Positions 1 through 9,738 of a DNA stretch of 34,334 bases are shown here, in pieces. The stretch is taken from assembly GCA_030065195.1 (NCBI GenBank), contig JASJDE010000028.1, positions 1 to 34,334 on the forward strand, given 5' to 3'. Made by a program: the position numbers and the translations under genes. The first letter of the stretch is position 1, and each line of letters begins with the position of its first letter. The notes under the pieces were generated by a model. It saw only the letters and a program-made list of their open reading frames with translations, had not been told where the DNA came from and searched no databases. This stretch comes from Erythrobacter sp. GTDB lineage: Bacteria; Pseudomonadota; Alphaproteobacteria; Sphingomonadales; Sphingomonadaceae.

Positions 1-1608
1 GACTGGTGGCGCGGGGCGGTGATCTACCAGATCTATCCGCGCAGTTTCCGCGATACCAACAATGACGGAATCGGTGACCTGCAGGGCATCGCCGAGGGAC
101 TCGACTACATCGCATCGCTGGGCGTTGACGGCATCTGGATCTCGCCTTTCTTCACCTCGCCCATGAAGGACTTCGGTTACGACGTATCCGATTACTGCGG
201 CATCGATCCAAGCTACGGCACATTCGAGGATTTCGACCGTATCATCGAACGCGCCCACGCCCTGGGGCTCAAAGTAATCATCGATCAGGTCTATTCGCAT
301 ACTTCCGATGAGCACGCGTGGTTCCGGGAAAGCCGGATCGACCGCAGCAATCCCAAGGCAGACTGGTATGTCTGGGCCGATCCCAAGCCTGACGGGTCGC
401 CGCCTTCGAACTGGCAGTCGGTCTTCGGGGGTTCGGCATGGCAATGGGACGGGCCGCGCAAGCAGTATTACTTGCACAACTTCCTCACCAGCCAGCCGGA
501 TCTGAACGTGCACAACCCCGAAGTGCAGGAGGCCGTGCTGAACGTGATGCGCTTCTGGCTCGATCGCGGAGTTGACGGTTTCCGGCTGGATGCGCTCAAT
601 TTCTCGATGCACGATCCCGAACTGCGCGACAATCCGCCTTCGGGAGCGCCGATCGAGCAGGTCACTCGCCCGTTCGATATGCAGGTCAAGAAGTACAACC
701 AGTCGCATCCCGATATCCCGGAATTCCTCGAATCGCTGCGCGGTGTGCTCGACGAATTTGACGGTCGCTTCACCGTTGCCGAAGTAGGTGGCCCGGAGCC
801 ACTCGCGGAAATGAAAGCCTTCACCGAAGGAGGCAAGCGGCTCGACAGCGCCTACAATTTCGACTTTCTCTACGCACCCGACCTGACCGCCGACCGCGTG
901 AGGGCATCGCTGAACCAATGGGACGGAACGCCCGGCGAAGGGTGGCCGAGCTGGGCCTTCTCGAATCACGACGCACCGCGCTCGGTCACTCGCTGGAGCG
1001 ACGGTGAAGACAAGGGGCAGATCGCCCGGCTCAGCATGCTGCTGTTGCTCTCACTGCGCGGCAATCCGATCATTTATCAGGGTGAGGAACTGGGACTACC
1101 GCAAGGCTTCGTCGCGTTCGAAGACCTGCTCGATCCCGAAGCGATCGCCAACTGGCCGCATACGCTGGGCAGGGACGGTGCGCGCACGCCGATGCCGTGG
1201 GCGGCCGATGCCCCGCAAGCGGGTTTTTCCTGCGCCAATCGGACGTGGCTCAAGGTCGATCGCGAGCATGTCGAACTCGCTATCGACAAGCAGGTTCAGG
1301 ATCCGTCCTCCATGATCAGCTACACGAGGCGATTGCTCGCGCAGCGCCGGGCCTTGCCGGCGTTGATCGATGGCGACAGCGTGCTGCTCGATACGCCCGA
1401 AGAAGTCGTGGCCTACGTGCGCTCTGGGAAGGAAGGCGATGTGCTGTGCGCCTTCAATCTTGGGGACGTAGCGGTGGACTGGTCTCCCCCCTCCGCCTTT
1501 ACCGCCGGCAATATTGTCGCCAATGAACACGAAGTCGGCAACGGCGTCGCAATTCCTCGACGGATGGGCCGCCGATCCGGTTATTGGGCAGTAAGAAGCG
1601 GGGGCTAG
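1..1608 (+). CDS. Alpha-glucosidase / GH13 alpha-amylase family (5' end truncated by window)
   Basis: Frame is open to the window edge (DWWRGAVIYQIYPRSFRDTNNDGIGDL). GH13 signatures: DGFRLDALNF (nucleophile Asp), TVAEVGG (acid/base Glu), FSNHDAPR (NHD), ending at TAG 1606-1608. Confidence 0.95.
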   Translation, partial: DWWRGAVIYQIYPRSFRDTNNDGIGDLQGIAEGLDYIASLGVDGIWISPFFTSPMKDFGYDVSDYCGIDPSYGTFEDFDRIIERAHALGLKVIIDQVYSHTSDEHAWFRESRIDRSNPKADWYVWADPKPDGSPPSNWQSVFGGSAWQWDGPRKQYYLHNFLTSQPDLNVHNPEVQEAVLNVMRFWLDRGVDGFRLDALNFSMHDPELRDNPPSGAPIEQVTRPFDMQVKKYNQSHPDIPEFLESLRGVLDEFDGRFTVAEVGGPEPLAEMKAFTEGGKRLDSAYNFDFLYAPDLTADRVRASLNQWDGTPGEGWPSWAFSNHDAPRSVTRWSDGEDKGQIARLSMLLLLSLRGNPIIYQGEELGLPQGFVAFEDLLDPEAIANWPHTLGRDGARTPMPWAADAPQAGFSCANRTWLKVDREHVELAIDKQVQDPSSMISYTRRLLAQRRALPALIDGDSVLLDTPEEVVAYVRSGKEGDVLCAFNLGDVAVDWSPPSAFTAGNIVANEHEVGNGVAIPRRMGRRSGYWAVRSGG

Positions 1609-1611
1609 GGA

Positions 1612-2640
1612 ATGCAAGACGCGCGCGAGCGCCAGAAGAAGTCGGCTAGGCTGGAGGACATTGCTCGCGAAGCCGGGGTGTCGATCTCTACCGTGTCGCG
1701 CGCGCTCAACGATAGCCCGGCGGTGAAGCGCCGGACCAAGCAGCAGATCTGGAAAATCGCACGCGCCCACGACTACGACTTTCGCAGCACAATGCCCAAT
1801 GGACCGATCGGGGCCGACGCAACAATCGCTGTGATTGTACCGACCCCGCAGGCGCGCGAAACGCGGGTGGCCGACCCGTTCTTCCTCGAACTTCTCGCAG
1901 GGATCGCCGAAGCGGCGCGTGAGCGCAATGCCGATCTCGTGATCAGCCATCTAAGTCCGCGCTCTTCCGAAGACATCGAATACGCGATGAGCACCGGCCG
2001 CGCGACGGGCATGATATTCATCGGCCAGAGCTCGCTTCACCATGCCTTCAACGCCTTCGCAGAGCGCGACAATCGCTTCGTCGTCTGGGGGGCGGAATTC
2101 GCCGATGCCGCCTATTGCACGATCGGTTCGGACAATGTCGCAGGCGGTCGGAGAGCGACGTCGCATCTCGCACGGCTCGGTCGCGACCGGGTGCTGTTCC
2201 TTGGCGATACCGAGGCGCCCGAAGCGGAACAGCGCCATCGCGGCTATCGCCTGGCCCTGGAAGAAGCCGGGTTGGCTATAGACGATCAGTTGACTGTGCC
2301 GGCCCATTTCGACGTGCATTCCGCCGAAGCGGCGACCCGATCCGCAATTGATCGCGGGATCGAATTCGACGCAGTCTTCGCGGCAAGCGACCTTATCGCC
2401 ATCGGCGCAATCCGCGCGCTCATCAGCAGTGGACGCGACGTGCCGCGAGATGTGTCGGTGGTCGGCTACGACAACATCCCGGCATCCCGGCTGGTCACGC
2501 CGAGGCTCACGACCATCGATCAGGATGCCAATCTCGCCGGGCGTATGCTCGTTTCAAAACTGATCGACACGACCGGCGGCCGAGTGGCGTCGCAACGGCT
2601 CGAAACCAGCCTGTTGATCCGCGACAGTTGCGGCGGCTGA
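1612..2640 (+). CDS. LacI-family transcriptional regulator
   Basis: N-terminal HTH RLEDIAREAGVSISTVSRALNDSPAVKRRTKQQI plus periplasmic-binding-like sensor domain (VVGYDNIPASRLVTPRLTTIDQD). Starts 3 bp after the GH13 stop. Confidence 0.95.
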   Translation: MQDARERQKKSARLEDIAREAGVSISTVSRALNDSPAVKRRTKQQIWKIARAHDYDFRSTMPNGPIGADATIAVIVPTPQARETRVADPFFLELLAGIAEAARERNADLVISHLSPRSSEDIEYAMSTGRATGMIFIGQSSLHHAFNAFAERDNRFVVWGAEFADAAYCTIGSDNVAGGRRATSHLARLGRDRVLFLGDTEAPEAEQRHRGYRLALEEAGLAIDDQLTVPAHFDVHSAEAATRSAIDRGIEFDAVFAASDLIAIGAIRALISSGRDVPRDVSVVGYDNIPASRLVTPRLTTIDQDANLAGRMLVSKLIDTTGGRVASQRLETSLLIRDSCGG

Positions 2641-2641
2641 C

Positions 2642-4162
2642 GTGGTCCAGAAATTCGCCCCGCTCAAGAAGATCATAATCGTTGGCGGCGGCAGTGCCGG
2701 TTGGATGACCGCAGCGGCCCTGGCGGAAAGCCTCGGACGCAATTGTGAGATTACACTGATCGAATCCGAAGCGATCGGAACAGTCGGGGTCGGCGAGGCA
2801 ACCATCCCGCCCATTCGCCACTTTAACCAGCGGCTGGGGATCGACGAGGCGACGTTCGTCAAGGAAACGGCTGGATCCTACAAACTCGGAATACAGTTTG
2901 TCGACTGGACCCGATTGGGCCATTCCTACTTCCACCCATTCGGCCAGTATGGCGCCGAGTTCGACAGCGTCCCGTTCTATCATTTCTGGATGCGCGAAAG
3001 CCTGGCTGGCCGCGTTCGGGAGCCGATCGACGAATATTCGATGTGCTGGGCGATGGCAAAGGCGGGGGTGTTTTCTCACCCCTCGCCAGACCGTCGCCAG
3101 ATTCAATCCACCTTCGACTATGCCTACCATTTCGATGCGACACTCTACGCCGCATTTCTGCGCAGCTACGCCGAAGCGCGCGGCGTGAAAAGGATTGAAG
3201 GTCGGGTGATGGAGGCCACGTTGCGTGCAGAGGACGGCTTCATCAAGAGCGTCACGCTCGACAGCGGCGCCAAGCACGAGGCGGAGTTCTTCGTCGATTG
3301 CAGCGGATTCCGCGGCCTCTTGATCGAGGACGCGCTCAAGGCGGGATACGACAATTGGCAACACTGGCTGCCCTGCGACCGGGCGGTCGCCGTCCCGTGC
3401 GCCAGAGGCAAGGAAATCGCGCCTTTCACCCGCTCGACCGCCAAGGCGGCCGGTTGGCAATGGCGCATCCCGCTGCAGCATCGCACGGGCAACGGCTACG
3501 TCCATTGCAGCGATTTCATAAGCGAATACGAAGCGACGACCGAGTTGATGACTTCACTCGACGGGGAGGCGCAGGCGGACCCACGCACCCTACGTTTCGT
3601 CACCGGCAAACGTCGCAAGTTCTGGGAGAAGAACTGCGTCGCCATAGGGCTGTCGGCGGGCTTCATGGAGCCGCTGGAATCGACCAGCCTGCACCTGATC
3701 CAGTACGGCATATTGCGATTGATCGCCCTGATGCCCGATGCCGAGATGTCGCCACTGCTGGCACGCGAATACAACGCGCAGACGACCGCCGAATACGAGC
3801 GGATCCGTGATTTCCTGATCCTCCACTACAAGGCCACTGAGCGCAACGATTCAGAGCTTTGGCGCTACACCGCCAACATGGCTATTCCCGACAACCTGCA
3901 ATACAAAATCGATCACTTTCGCAACTACGGTCTGCTGGTTTCGGACGAGCGAGAGCTGTTCAAGAACCCGAGCTGGATCGCGGTCTATCTTGGCCAGGAT
4001 ATCGTTCCGCGCCGCGCGCCGGCGCTAGCGCAAATGCGGGAACAGGTGCCCGTCGCGGAAAGAATGGGTGCGATCGCCCAAGCGATGCAAGAGGCTGTGG
4101 GATCGATGCCCAAACACGCCGATTTCCTCGCGGAGAACTGCCGCTCGCCTCACGCAGCCTAG
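2642..4162 (+). CDS. FAD-dependent tryptophan-halogenase-family protein (copy 1, GTG start)
   Basis: GGGSAGW FAD motif, conserved Lys in SYKLGIQF, WQWRIPLQHR (WxWxIP halogenase motif), EPLESTSLHLIQ. Confidence 0.93.
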   Translation: MVQKFAPLKKIIIVGGGSAGWMTAAALAESLGRNCEITLIESEAIGTVGVGEATIPPIRHFNQRLGIDEATFVKETAGSYKLGIQFVDWTRLGHSYFHPFGQYGAEFDSVPFYHFWMRESLAGRVREPIDEYSMCWAMAKAGVFSHPSPDRRQIQSTFDYAYHFDATLYAAFLRSYAEARGVKRIEGRVMEATLRAEDGFIKSVTLDSGAKHEAEFFVDCSGFRGLLIEDALKAGYDNWQHWLPCDRAVAVPCARGKEIAPFTRSTAKAAGWQWRIPLQHRTGNGYVHCSDFISEYEATTELMTSLDGEAQADPRTLRFVTGKRRKFWEKNCVAIGLSAGFMEPLESTSLHLIQYGILRLIALMPDAEMSPLLAREYNAQTTAEYERIRDFLILHYKATERNDSELWRYTANMAIPDNLQYKIDHFRNYGLLVSDERELFKNPSWIAVYLGQDIVPRRAPALAQMREQVPVAERMGAIAQAMQEAVGSMPKHADFLAENCRSPHAA

Positions 4163-4188
4163 AGAAGAGCAATCGAAAAGCTCTACGA

Positions 4189-4222
4189 GAAAGGGGCTCG
4201 CTGCGATCAGCGAGCCCCTTTC
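4189..4222. terminator. Strong stem-loop between convergent genes (bidirectional terminator candidate)
   Basis: Perfect 15-bp inverted repeat GAAAGGGGCTCGCTG-CGAT-CAGCGAGCCCCTTTC, 26 bp after the halogenase stop and before the convergent TonB receptor stop. No long U tract. Confidence 0.75.
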
Positions 4223-4274
4223 CGTTCCACCAGTTGCGACCCTTGTGGAGTGAGAGCCAGGTGGGAGAGATCCG

Positions 4275-7076
4275 TTAGAAGTTCTTGCGGATCGTGAAGT
4301 TGAAAGTCCGTCCATAGAGTTCGTGACGGCTCGGCTGTCGGCCGACTTCGTCAATACCGGCAACGTCAAGCAGCCCGTTCTCGGTCGTGAACGGTTCGTT
4401 GGTGATGTTGAACACCTCGAACTGAAGCGCGAGTCCTTCGAGCGGCCCACTTTCATTCTGGAAGGTGTAGCCGATCTGGGCATCGAGGATCGTTTCGCTC
4501 AGCGAGTCCGCCCCAGTCAGGCCGCCGTCGAACTGCTGCACTTCGGATCGGAACCCGTCGCGATAGCGCGCTGCCAGTTTCGCCTGGATCCCGTCCTTCT
4601 CGTAGAACACGTCTGCCGACCAAGTCGTCTCCGAGTAACCCGGGATCGGGGTGAAGCCCTGCCCTTCATCCTGAAGTTCGGCATCGGCATAGGTGATGCT
4701 GAAGAAAGCGCCAAAGCCATCGAGGGCGCTGGTCACGTCCGCGAAATCGACCCGGACGGTCCCTTCGACCCCGGTGATCGAACCATCGGCGAAGTTGATC
4801 GGGCCGCTGAACGCGCCGGTTGCAAGTTCCGGCGCTCCGGTCAGGATGGACCCAAAGCCGGCATTCACGATCGACTGTTCAAGATCGATAATCTCGTTGA
4901 AGTCGACCACCCAGTCGGACAGATCCTTGTGGAACACCGCAACGATGACGGCGGTACCGGGCGAGAAGTATTTCTCGACCGAAAGGTCGTAGGAAACCGA
5001 TTCGTAGGGCTGCAACGCCGGATTGCCGCCGCTGAGATTGAAGCACACGAGTTGCGGCGGGTTGAAGCCGATCACGGTGTCCGGAACCTGGTCGCCGTCA
5101 CTGTCGACACATGCCAACGGATTGAAATTGATGTTCTGGTTTGCGGCCAGCTGATCCAACCGCGCACGAGTGATCGATTTCGCCGCTGCCAAACGGATGT
5201 ACAGGTCTTCCGCAACCTCGAAGCTGAGGTTGGCGCTCGGCAGGAAGTCGTCATACTGCTCGGACACGGTGTTGAGCAGCCCGCCGCCGATCGTGCCGGT
5301 GGAAGACTGGCGCGTGTCTGCATAGCGAAGCCCGATATTGCCGCGCAGCGGCACGCCGCCGAGATCCGCGTCGATATTCGCCTGGACGTAGAAGTTGTGA
5401 ACTTCTTCGTCGACAATCCACTCCGTGTCGAACGTCGCCTTTTCAACGAGGTAGGTCCCGTCCGTCAGGAAACTGGAAGGATCGTATGCGAGGATGTTGT
5501 TGTTGAGACCGCCTGTGTCGGTGACCCCGACAATGGCATTGGTGGGAACCGCGAGCGCACCGTCAACGAATGCCGCTGACGGACGCAGGAAGCTCTCGTT
5601 GGAATCGAAGTTCTTGTGACGATCGGTGTAGAGATAGCCGACCGTGATGCTGCCGAGGAAGCCACCGTCGAACTCGTAATCAAGTTCGGCACGCAGCTGG
5701 TTCAGCTCGTCTTCGATCTCCGGCTCCTTGATGAAGCCGACTTGGCCCCAACCGCCCGGATCGGTTAGCAGGGCATTTGCCGGATCGGTGTAGTCGAGTT
5801 GGGTATCGAGGCTGTAGCGACCGGAGATCGGAGTGTTGAACGTGATAACGTCCTGTGCACCCGAACGGCCCGGCCCGGTACCGGCATAGCTTTCATAATC
5901 GATGTCGTTGCGATCGAGGGTGGAGTAACCGTAATCGAACACGAAATTCAGATTGCTGGTAATGCCCCACTCGATATTGGCACCGATAGCGAAGATCTGC
6001 GCTTCACTGCCTTCGGTGTCGGTCCGCAGGATCGGAACAACCGCCGAATAGGTCGCCGTCTCGGCGAACGGACCCGCGCCGGTGGTGCCATCGAAGCTCG
6101 CACCACTCCAGGATGCGATCGGAGTTTCCGTACCTCGGAAGATCCCTGAATCTTCGGTGTCGGTGTAGAACGCATCGATGGTCGCGTTGAAATTGTCGTA
6201 GGGTTCGAATTGCAGCGCACCGGCGATCGAGACGCGCTGGAAGTCGCGACTGACGACACCCTGGCGCGGGTTGTCCGCCGCATAGAAAACTCCGTTCGCG
6301 TCCCTGCGAACCTGGCCGGTGAGAACCGTCCGATCGTTGATGTCACGAGTGTCTGAGGTTTTCAGCTCGCGCGAGATGAAGTGCGTCGGGTTGGACTGCA
6401 CGGTCGCACCGAGCGACCAACCGACCGTGCCATCGGCATTCTGGTCGATCAAAGATGCGAAAAAGCGATAGCCGTCGTCGCTGAAATCGGGGTTGAGCGA
6501 GCCGCTGTCATTGACAACATACCGAGCCGAAACGTTGATCTGGCGGTCGTTGAAGTCGAGCGGGCGCACCGTACGCAGATCGACGGCACCGGCAATGCCG
6601 ATGGCTGCGAGCTGCGCATCGCCGGTCTTGTAGACCACCGCCTGATTGATCAGCTCCGACGGGAATTGGTCGAACTCGATACCGCGGTTGTTGCCGGCGG
6701 AAACGACTTCGCGGCCGTTGAGGAGCGAAAGGGAAAAGTCCGGACCAAGGCCGCGGATCGAAATCTGCTGCGAGCGACCACGTACACGCTGCGCGGTGAC
6801 GCCCGGCAGGCGCGCCAATGCGTCGGCAATCGAAAGATCAGGCAACTGGCCGATATCTTCCGACGAAATTACCTCGACAATACTGGTAGCATCGCGCTTG
6901 GCCTCGAGCGATGTCTCGATCGAAGCGCGGATGCCAGTGACGATGATCTGATTGCCTTCGCCTTCAGCTTCGTCAGTCTCTTGAGCCATGGCTGGAACAG
7001 CGCCAGCCACCATTGCCAAACCCATTGCCGCTCCGCTGAGCAGGCGAGCGTTCGCGGAAAAACGCTTAGATCCCAT
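4275..7076 (-). CDS. TonB-dependent receptor
   Basis: Signal-peptide-like N-terminus (MGSKRFSANARLLSGAAMGLAMVAGAVPAMAQ), plug (IIVTGIRASIETSLEAKRDATSIVEVISSEDIGQLPDLSIADALARLPGV), C-terminal beta strand ending YGRTFNFTIRKNF. Start placed at the internal Met (ORF extends to 7097). Confidence 0.95.
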   Translation of the reverse strand: MGSKRFSANARLLSGAAMGLAMVAGAVPAMAQETDEAEGEGNQIIVTGIRASIETSLEAKRDATSIVEVISSEDIGQLPDLSIADALARLPGVTAQRVRGRSQQISIRGLGPDFSLSLLNGREVVSAGNNRGIEFDQFPSELINQAVVYKTGDAQLAAIGIAGAVDLRTVRPLDFNDRQINVSARYVVNDSGSLNPDFSDDGYRFFASLIDQNADGTVGWSLGATVQSNPTHFISRELKTSDTRDINDRTVLTGQVRRDANGVFYAADNPRQGVVSRDFQRVSIAGALQFEPYDNFNATIDAFYTDTEDSGIFRGTETPIASWSGASFDGTTGAGPFAETATYSAVVPILRTDTEGSEAQIFAIGANIEWGITSNLNFVFDYGYSTLDRNDIDYESYAGTGPGRSGAQDVITFNTPISGRYSLDTQLDYTDPANALLTDPGGWGQVGFIKEPEIEDELNQLRAELDYEFDGGFLGSITVGYLYTDRHKNFDSNESFLRPSAAFVDGALAVPTNAIVGVTDTGGLNNNILAYDPSSFLTDGTYLVEKATFDTEWIVDEEVHNFYVQANIDADLGGVPLRGNIGLRYADTRQSSTGTIGGGLLNTVSEQYDDFLPSANLSFEVAEDLYIRLAAAKSITRARLDQLAANQNINFNPLACVDSDGDQVPDTVIGFNPPQLVCFNLSGGNPALQPYESVSYDLSVEKYFSPGTAVIVAVFHKDLSDWVVDFNEIIDLEQSIVNAGFGSILTGAPELATGAFSGPINFADGSITGVEGTVRVDFADVTSALDGFGAFFSITYADAELQDEGQGFTPIPGYSETTWSADVFYEKDGIQAKLAARYRDGFRSEVQQFDGGLTGADSLSETILDAQIGYTFQNESGPLEGLALQFEVFNITNEPFTTENGLLDVAGIDEVGRQPSRHELYGRTFNFTIRKNF

Positions 7077-7484
7077 CAATACTCTCCCCCAACGCACTTT
7101 GTTGATCGTGTGCGTTTGCAGTTTTTTTCATAGCGAGAAAATCGACGCACGTAAACGCCCAATTTCGTGGCATGATCAGAATCGCAAGATCCGTTCTATT
7201 ATCTCGCTTTTACAGATATTTGTAGGAGATAAATCGTTTCCAAGAAGACCCAAAGCAGGAAGTAATCAACAGGCTGTGGCGCTCTTGTCACACTTTTGCA
7301 ATGCGAGTTCGCCGAACGTGTTGCACTTGCTGCAACCGCCATGGCGCCGAGACGCGAAGTTGGGTTGGAGCTTTCCATTTTATGCTTTTAAATCCGTTAT
7401 TTAATTTGTGCTATTTGGCAATTTGGAGCGGGTTTGGTAGCATTTCGACACGCGCAATGGGCGATATGGGATCAAACTCAATCC

Positions 7485-8177
7485 ATGAAAAACTGGGCAA
7501 TTTCGCTTACCAATGCGCAATTCGGGCATTTTTCCGTGCAAAATCATGCATTTGTCACCGTAAACGACTTCATGGAAGCGCCGGAGTCCGCAATACAGTC
7601 AGCCGTTTTGCAAAAATTTGCAAAGATCACACCGCAATATCCCGGCCTGCGCGCACCACTCGATCCGACCGTCGCCGAGGCTTGGCTCACGCAACTGACA
7701 CCTTTGTTGGAAAGGGGTTTCGGCCAAGCAGCCGAGGGATGGGACATCCAGGTGTGGTATTCCGTGGTTGCCGTCCCGCCCGATCGACTGATCCCGATGC
7801 AGCGATTGCCGCATGTCGATGGTACGGATCCGGACCTGATCGCGATGATGCTCTATCTTCACCACACCGATCACGGCGGCACGGCCTTTTTTCGCCACAA
7901 GACCACGGGACTGGAAAGCCTGACGGATGAGACTTTCCCTCGCTACAAGGCAGCGCTCGAAAGCGATGTCCAGAAGAGCGGAATGCCGCCCGCCCGATAT
8001 GTGACCGATGGCGCCCCCCATTTCGAGCGGATCCACGCGAGTGACGGCGCATTCAACCAAGCCGTATTCTATCGCGGCAATGTCTTGCACAGCGGGATTA
8101 TCGACAACGATGCCTCCCTGCCGCTCGATCCGCGGAGTGGGCGCTTGACGATCAATGCCCTTTTCAGGCCAAAGTGA
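7485..8177 (+). CDS. DUF6445-like / putative 2-oxoglutarate-Fe(II) oxygenase-fold protein
   Basis: ORF with LPHVDGTDPDLIAMMLYLHHTDHGGTAFFRHK (H-x-D-like) and distal YRGNVLHSGII; placed directly before a halogenase. Start codon uncertain (7434 also possible). Confidence 0.7.
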   Translation: MKNWAISLTNAQFGHFSVQNHAFVTVNDFMEAPESAIQSAVLQKFAKITPQYPGLRAPLDPTVAEAWLTQLTPLLERGFGQAAEGWDIQVWYSVVAVPPDRLIPMQRLPHVDGTDPDLIAMMLYLHHTDHGGTAFFRHKTTGLESLTDETFPRYKAALESDVQKSGMPPARYVTDGAPHFERIHASDGAFNQAVFYRGNVLHSGIIDNDASLPLDPRSGRLTINALFRPK

Positions 8178-8214
8178 CCCTGGAGCCAGGCGGAAAGCCG
8201 AGAGTGGAGATGGG

Positions 8215-9738
8215 ATGAACGACAAACGCGTCCAGAAGTTGGTGATCGTCGGCGGCGGAACCGCCGGATGGATTACCGCAGCGGCTTTCGCGAAGTTGCT
8301 CGGCTCGAGCCTGGCGATCGAGCTGGTCGAATCCGAAGCTATCGGCACGGTGGGCGTGGGCGAAGCAACGATCCCGCAGATCATTCGCCTTAACGGTATA
8401 CTGGGTCTCGACGAAGCGGACTTCCTGCGCTCGACGTACGGCACGTTCAAGCTCGGAATCGAATTCCACAATTGGGGCCGCAAAGGTGATCGATACCTGC
8501 ACACATTCGGCGATACCGGGCTCAACCTCAACAGCGTGCTATTTCATCACTACTGGCGACGTCATGCGGGACGGAATGCGCAGGCACCGGACCTTTGGCA
8601 CTATTCCCTCCATCAACTCGCAGCCGCCGAAGCGCGTTTCGCCCATATGGACAAGGTCGGGAACACCGCGATGACGGGGCTCGCCTATGCCTACCATTTC
8701 GATGCCAGCCTCTATGCCCGGTACCTGCGCGCCTATTCCGAGGCGCGCGGCGTAACCCGCACCGAAGGGATAGTCGAAAGCGTCGCGCGCGACGCCGAAA
8801 GCGGAGACATCGCCTCGATCAAGCTTCAGCGTGGCGAGACGATTGCCGGCGATTTCTTCATCGACTGCACTGGGTTTCGCGCGTTGCTTCTCGGACAGGA
8901 GCTCGGGGTCGCTTACCAGGACTGGTCGAAGTGGCTCCCTTGCAACCGAGCGCAGGCCGTGCCGAGCAAGCGATTGGCAACCCTAGTACCCTACACCCGT
9001 GCCACCGCCCACACCGCGGGCTGGCAGTGGCGCATCCCGCTGCAGCACCGCACCGGCAACGGTCACGTCTACTCGAGCGACTTCATCTCGGACGAGGAAG
9101 CTGGTGAGATGCTGATCGCGAACCTACCTACAAAAGCGCTGGGCGATCCCCGCCCAATCCGTTTCACGACGGGTCGACGCGATCAGTTCTGGTCGCATAA
9201 CTGCGTAGCGATCGGATTGTCCAGCGGGTTCCTGGAGCCGCTTGAATCCACTTCGATTCATCTTATCCAGGCGCATGTCAGCCGCTTGATCCAGCTGTTC
9301 CCACGCGGCGGAAACAGTGTCGCAGAGCGCGACGAATACAATCGGCGCTGCACCGCCGAATTCGAACAGATCCGGGACTTTCTCGTTCTCCACTACCACC
9401 AGACGGAGCGCGAGGACACCGAGTTCTGGCGCTATTGTAAGCACATGGACGTGCCCGATAGCCTTACGCACAAGCTCGAACTGTTCGAGTCCTCAGGTCG
9501 GCTGGGGCGCGATGTCGACGATCTGTTCCGCGAAGCGAGCTGGGTCCAGGTGATGCTTGGACAGGGAGTGATGCCGGCCAGCTACGATCCAATGGCCGAC
9601 CAGCTCGGCGATGCGCAGCTCGACGAATTCCTGAGCAACCTGCGGCGCCTGATCGAGCGCGCGGTCGGCTCATTGCCCCGACACGAAGACTATATTGCGA
9701 AGCATTGCGCCGCGCCCGACGCAGCAGAGGCCGCATGA
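8215..9738 (+). CDS. FAD-dependent tryptophan-halogenase-family protein (copy 2)
   Basis: MNDKRVQKLVIVGGGTAGW, Lys79 in TFKLGIEF, WQWRIPLQHRTGNG, EPLESTSIHLIQ; strongly similar to copy 1. The ORF's upstream Met at 8155 overlaps the preceding gene. Confidence 0.93.
   Translation: MNDKRVQKLVIVGGGTAGWITAAAFAKLLGSSLAIELVESEAIGTVGVGEATIPQIIRLNGILGLDEADFLRSTYGTFKLGIEFHNWGRKGDRYLHTFGDTGLNLNSVLFHHYWRRHAGRNAQAPDLWHYSLHQLAAAEARFAHMDKVGNTAMTGLAYAYHFDASLYARYLRAYSEARGVTRTEGIVESVARDAESGDIASIKLQRGETIAGDFFIDCTGFRALLLGQELGVAYQDWSKWLPCNRAQAVPSKRLATLVPYTRATAHTAGWQWRIPLQHRTGNGHVYSSDFISDEEAGEMLIANLPTKALGDPRPIRFTTGRRDQFWSHNCVAIGLSSGFLEPLESTSIHLIQAHVSRLIQLFPRGGNSVAERDEYNRRCTAEFEQIRDFLVLHYHQTEREDTEFWRYCKHMDVPDSLTHKLELFESSGRLGRDVDDLFREASWVQVMLGQGVMPASYDPMADQLGDAQLDEFLSNLRRLIERAVGSLPRHEDYIAKHCAAPDAAEAA

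Noticed and set aside
2507-3505. 332-aa minus-strand ORF over the LacI/halogenase genes
   Set aside because: Shadow ORF; halogenase and LacI motifs on the plus strand are unambiguous.
4323-5579. 418-aa plus-strand ORF antisense to the TonB receptor
   Set aside because: High-GC antisense artefact; the opposite strand encodes a clear TonB-dependent receptor.
7272-7291. TGTGGCGCTCTTGTCACA as a Crp-type site
   Set aside because: Arm spacing does not fit TGTGA-N6-TCACA and the match is weak.
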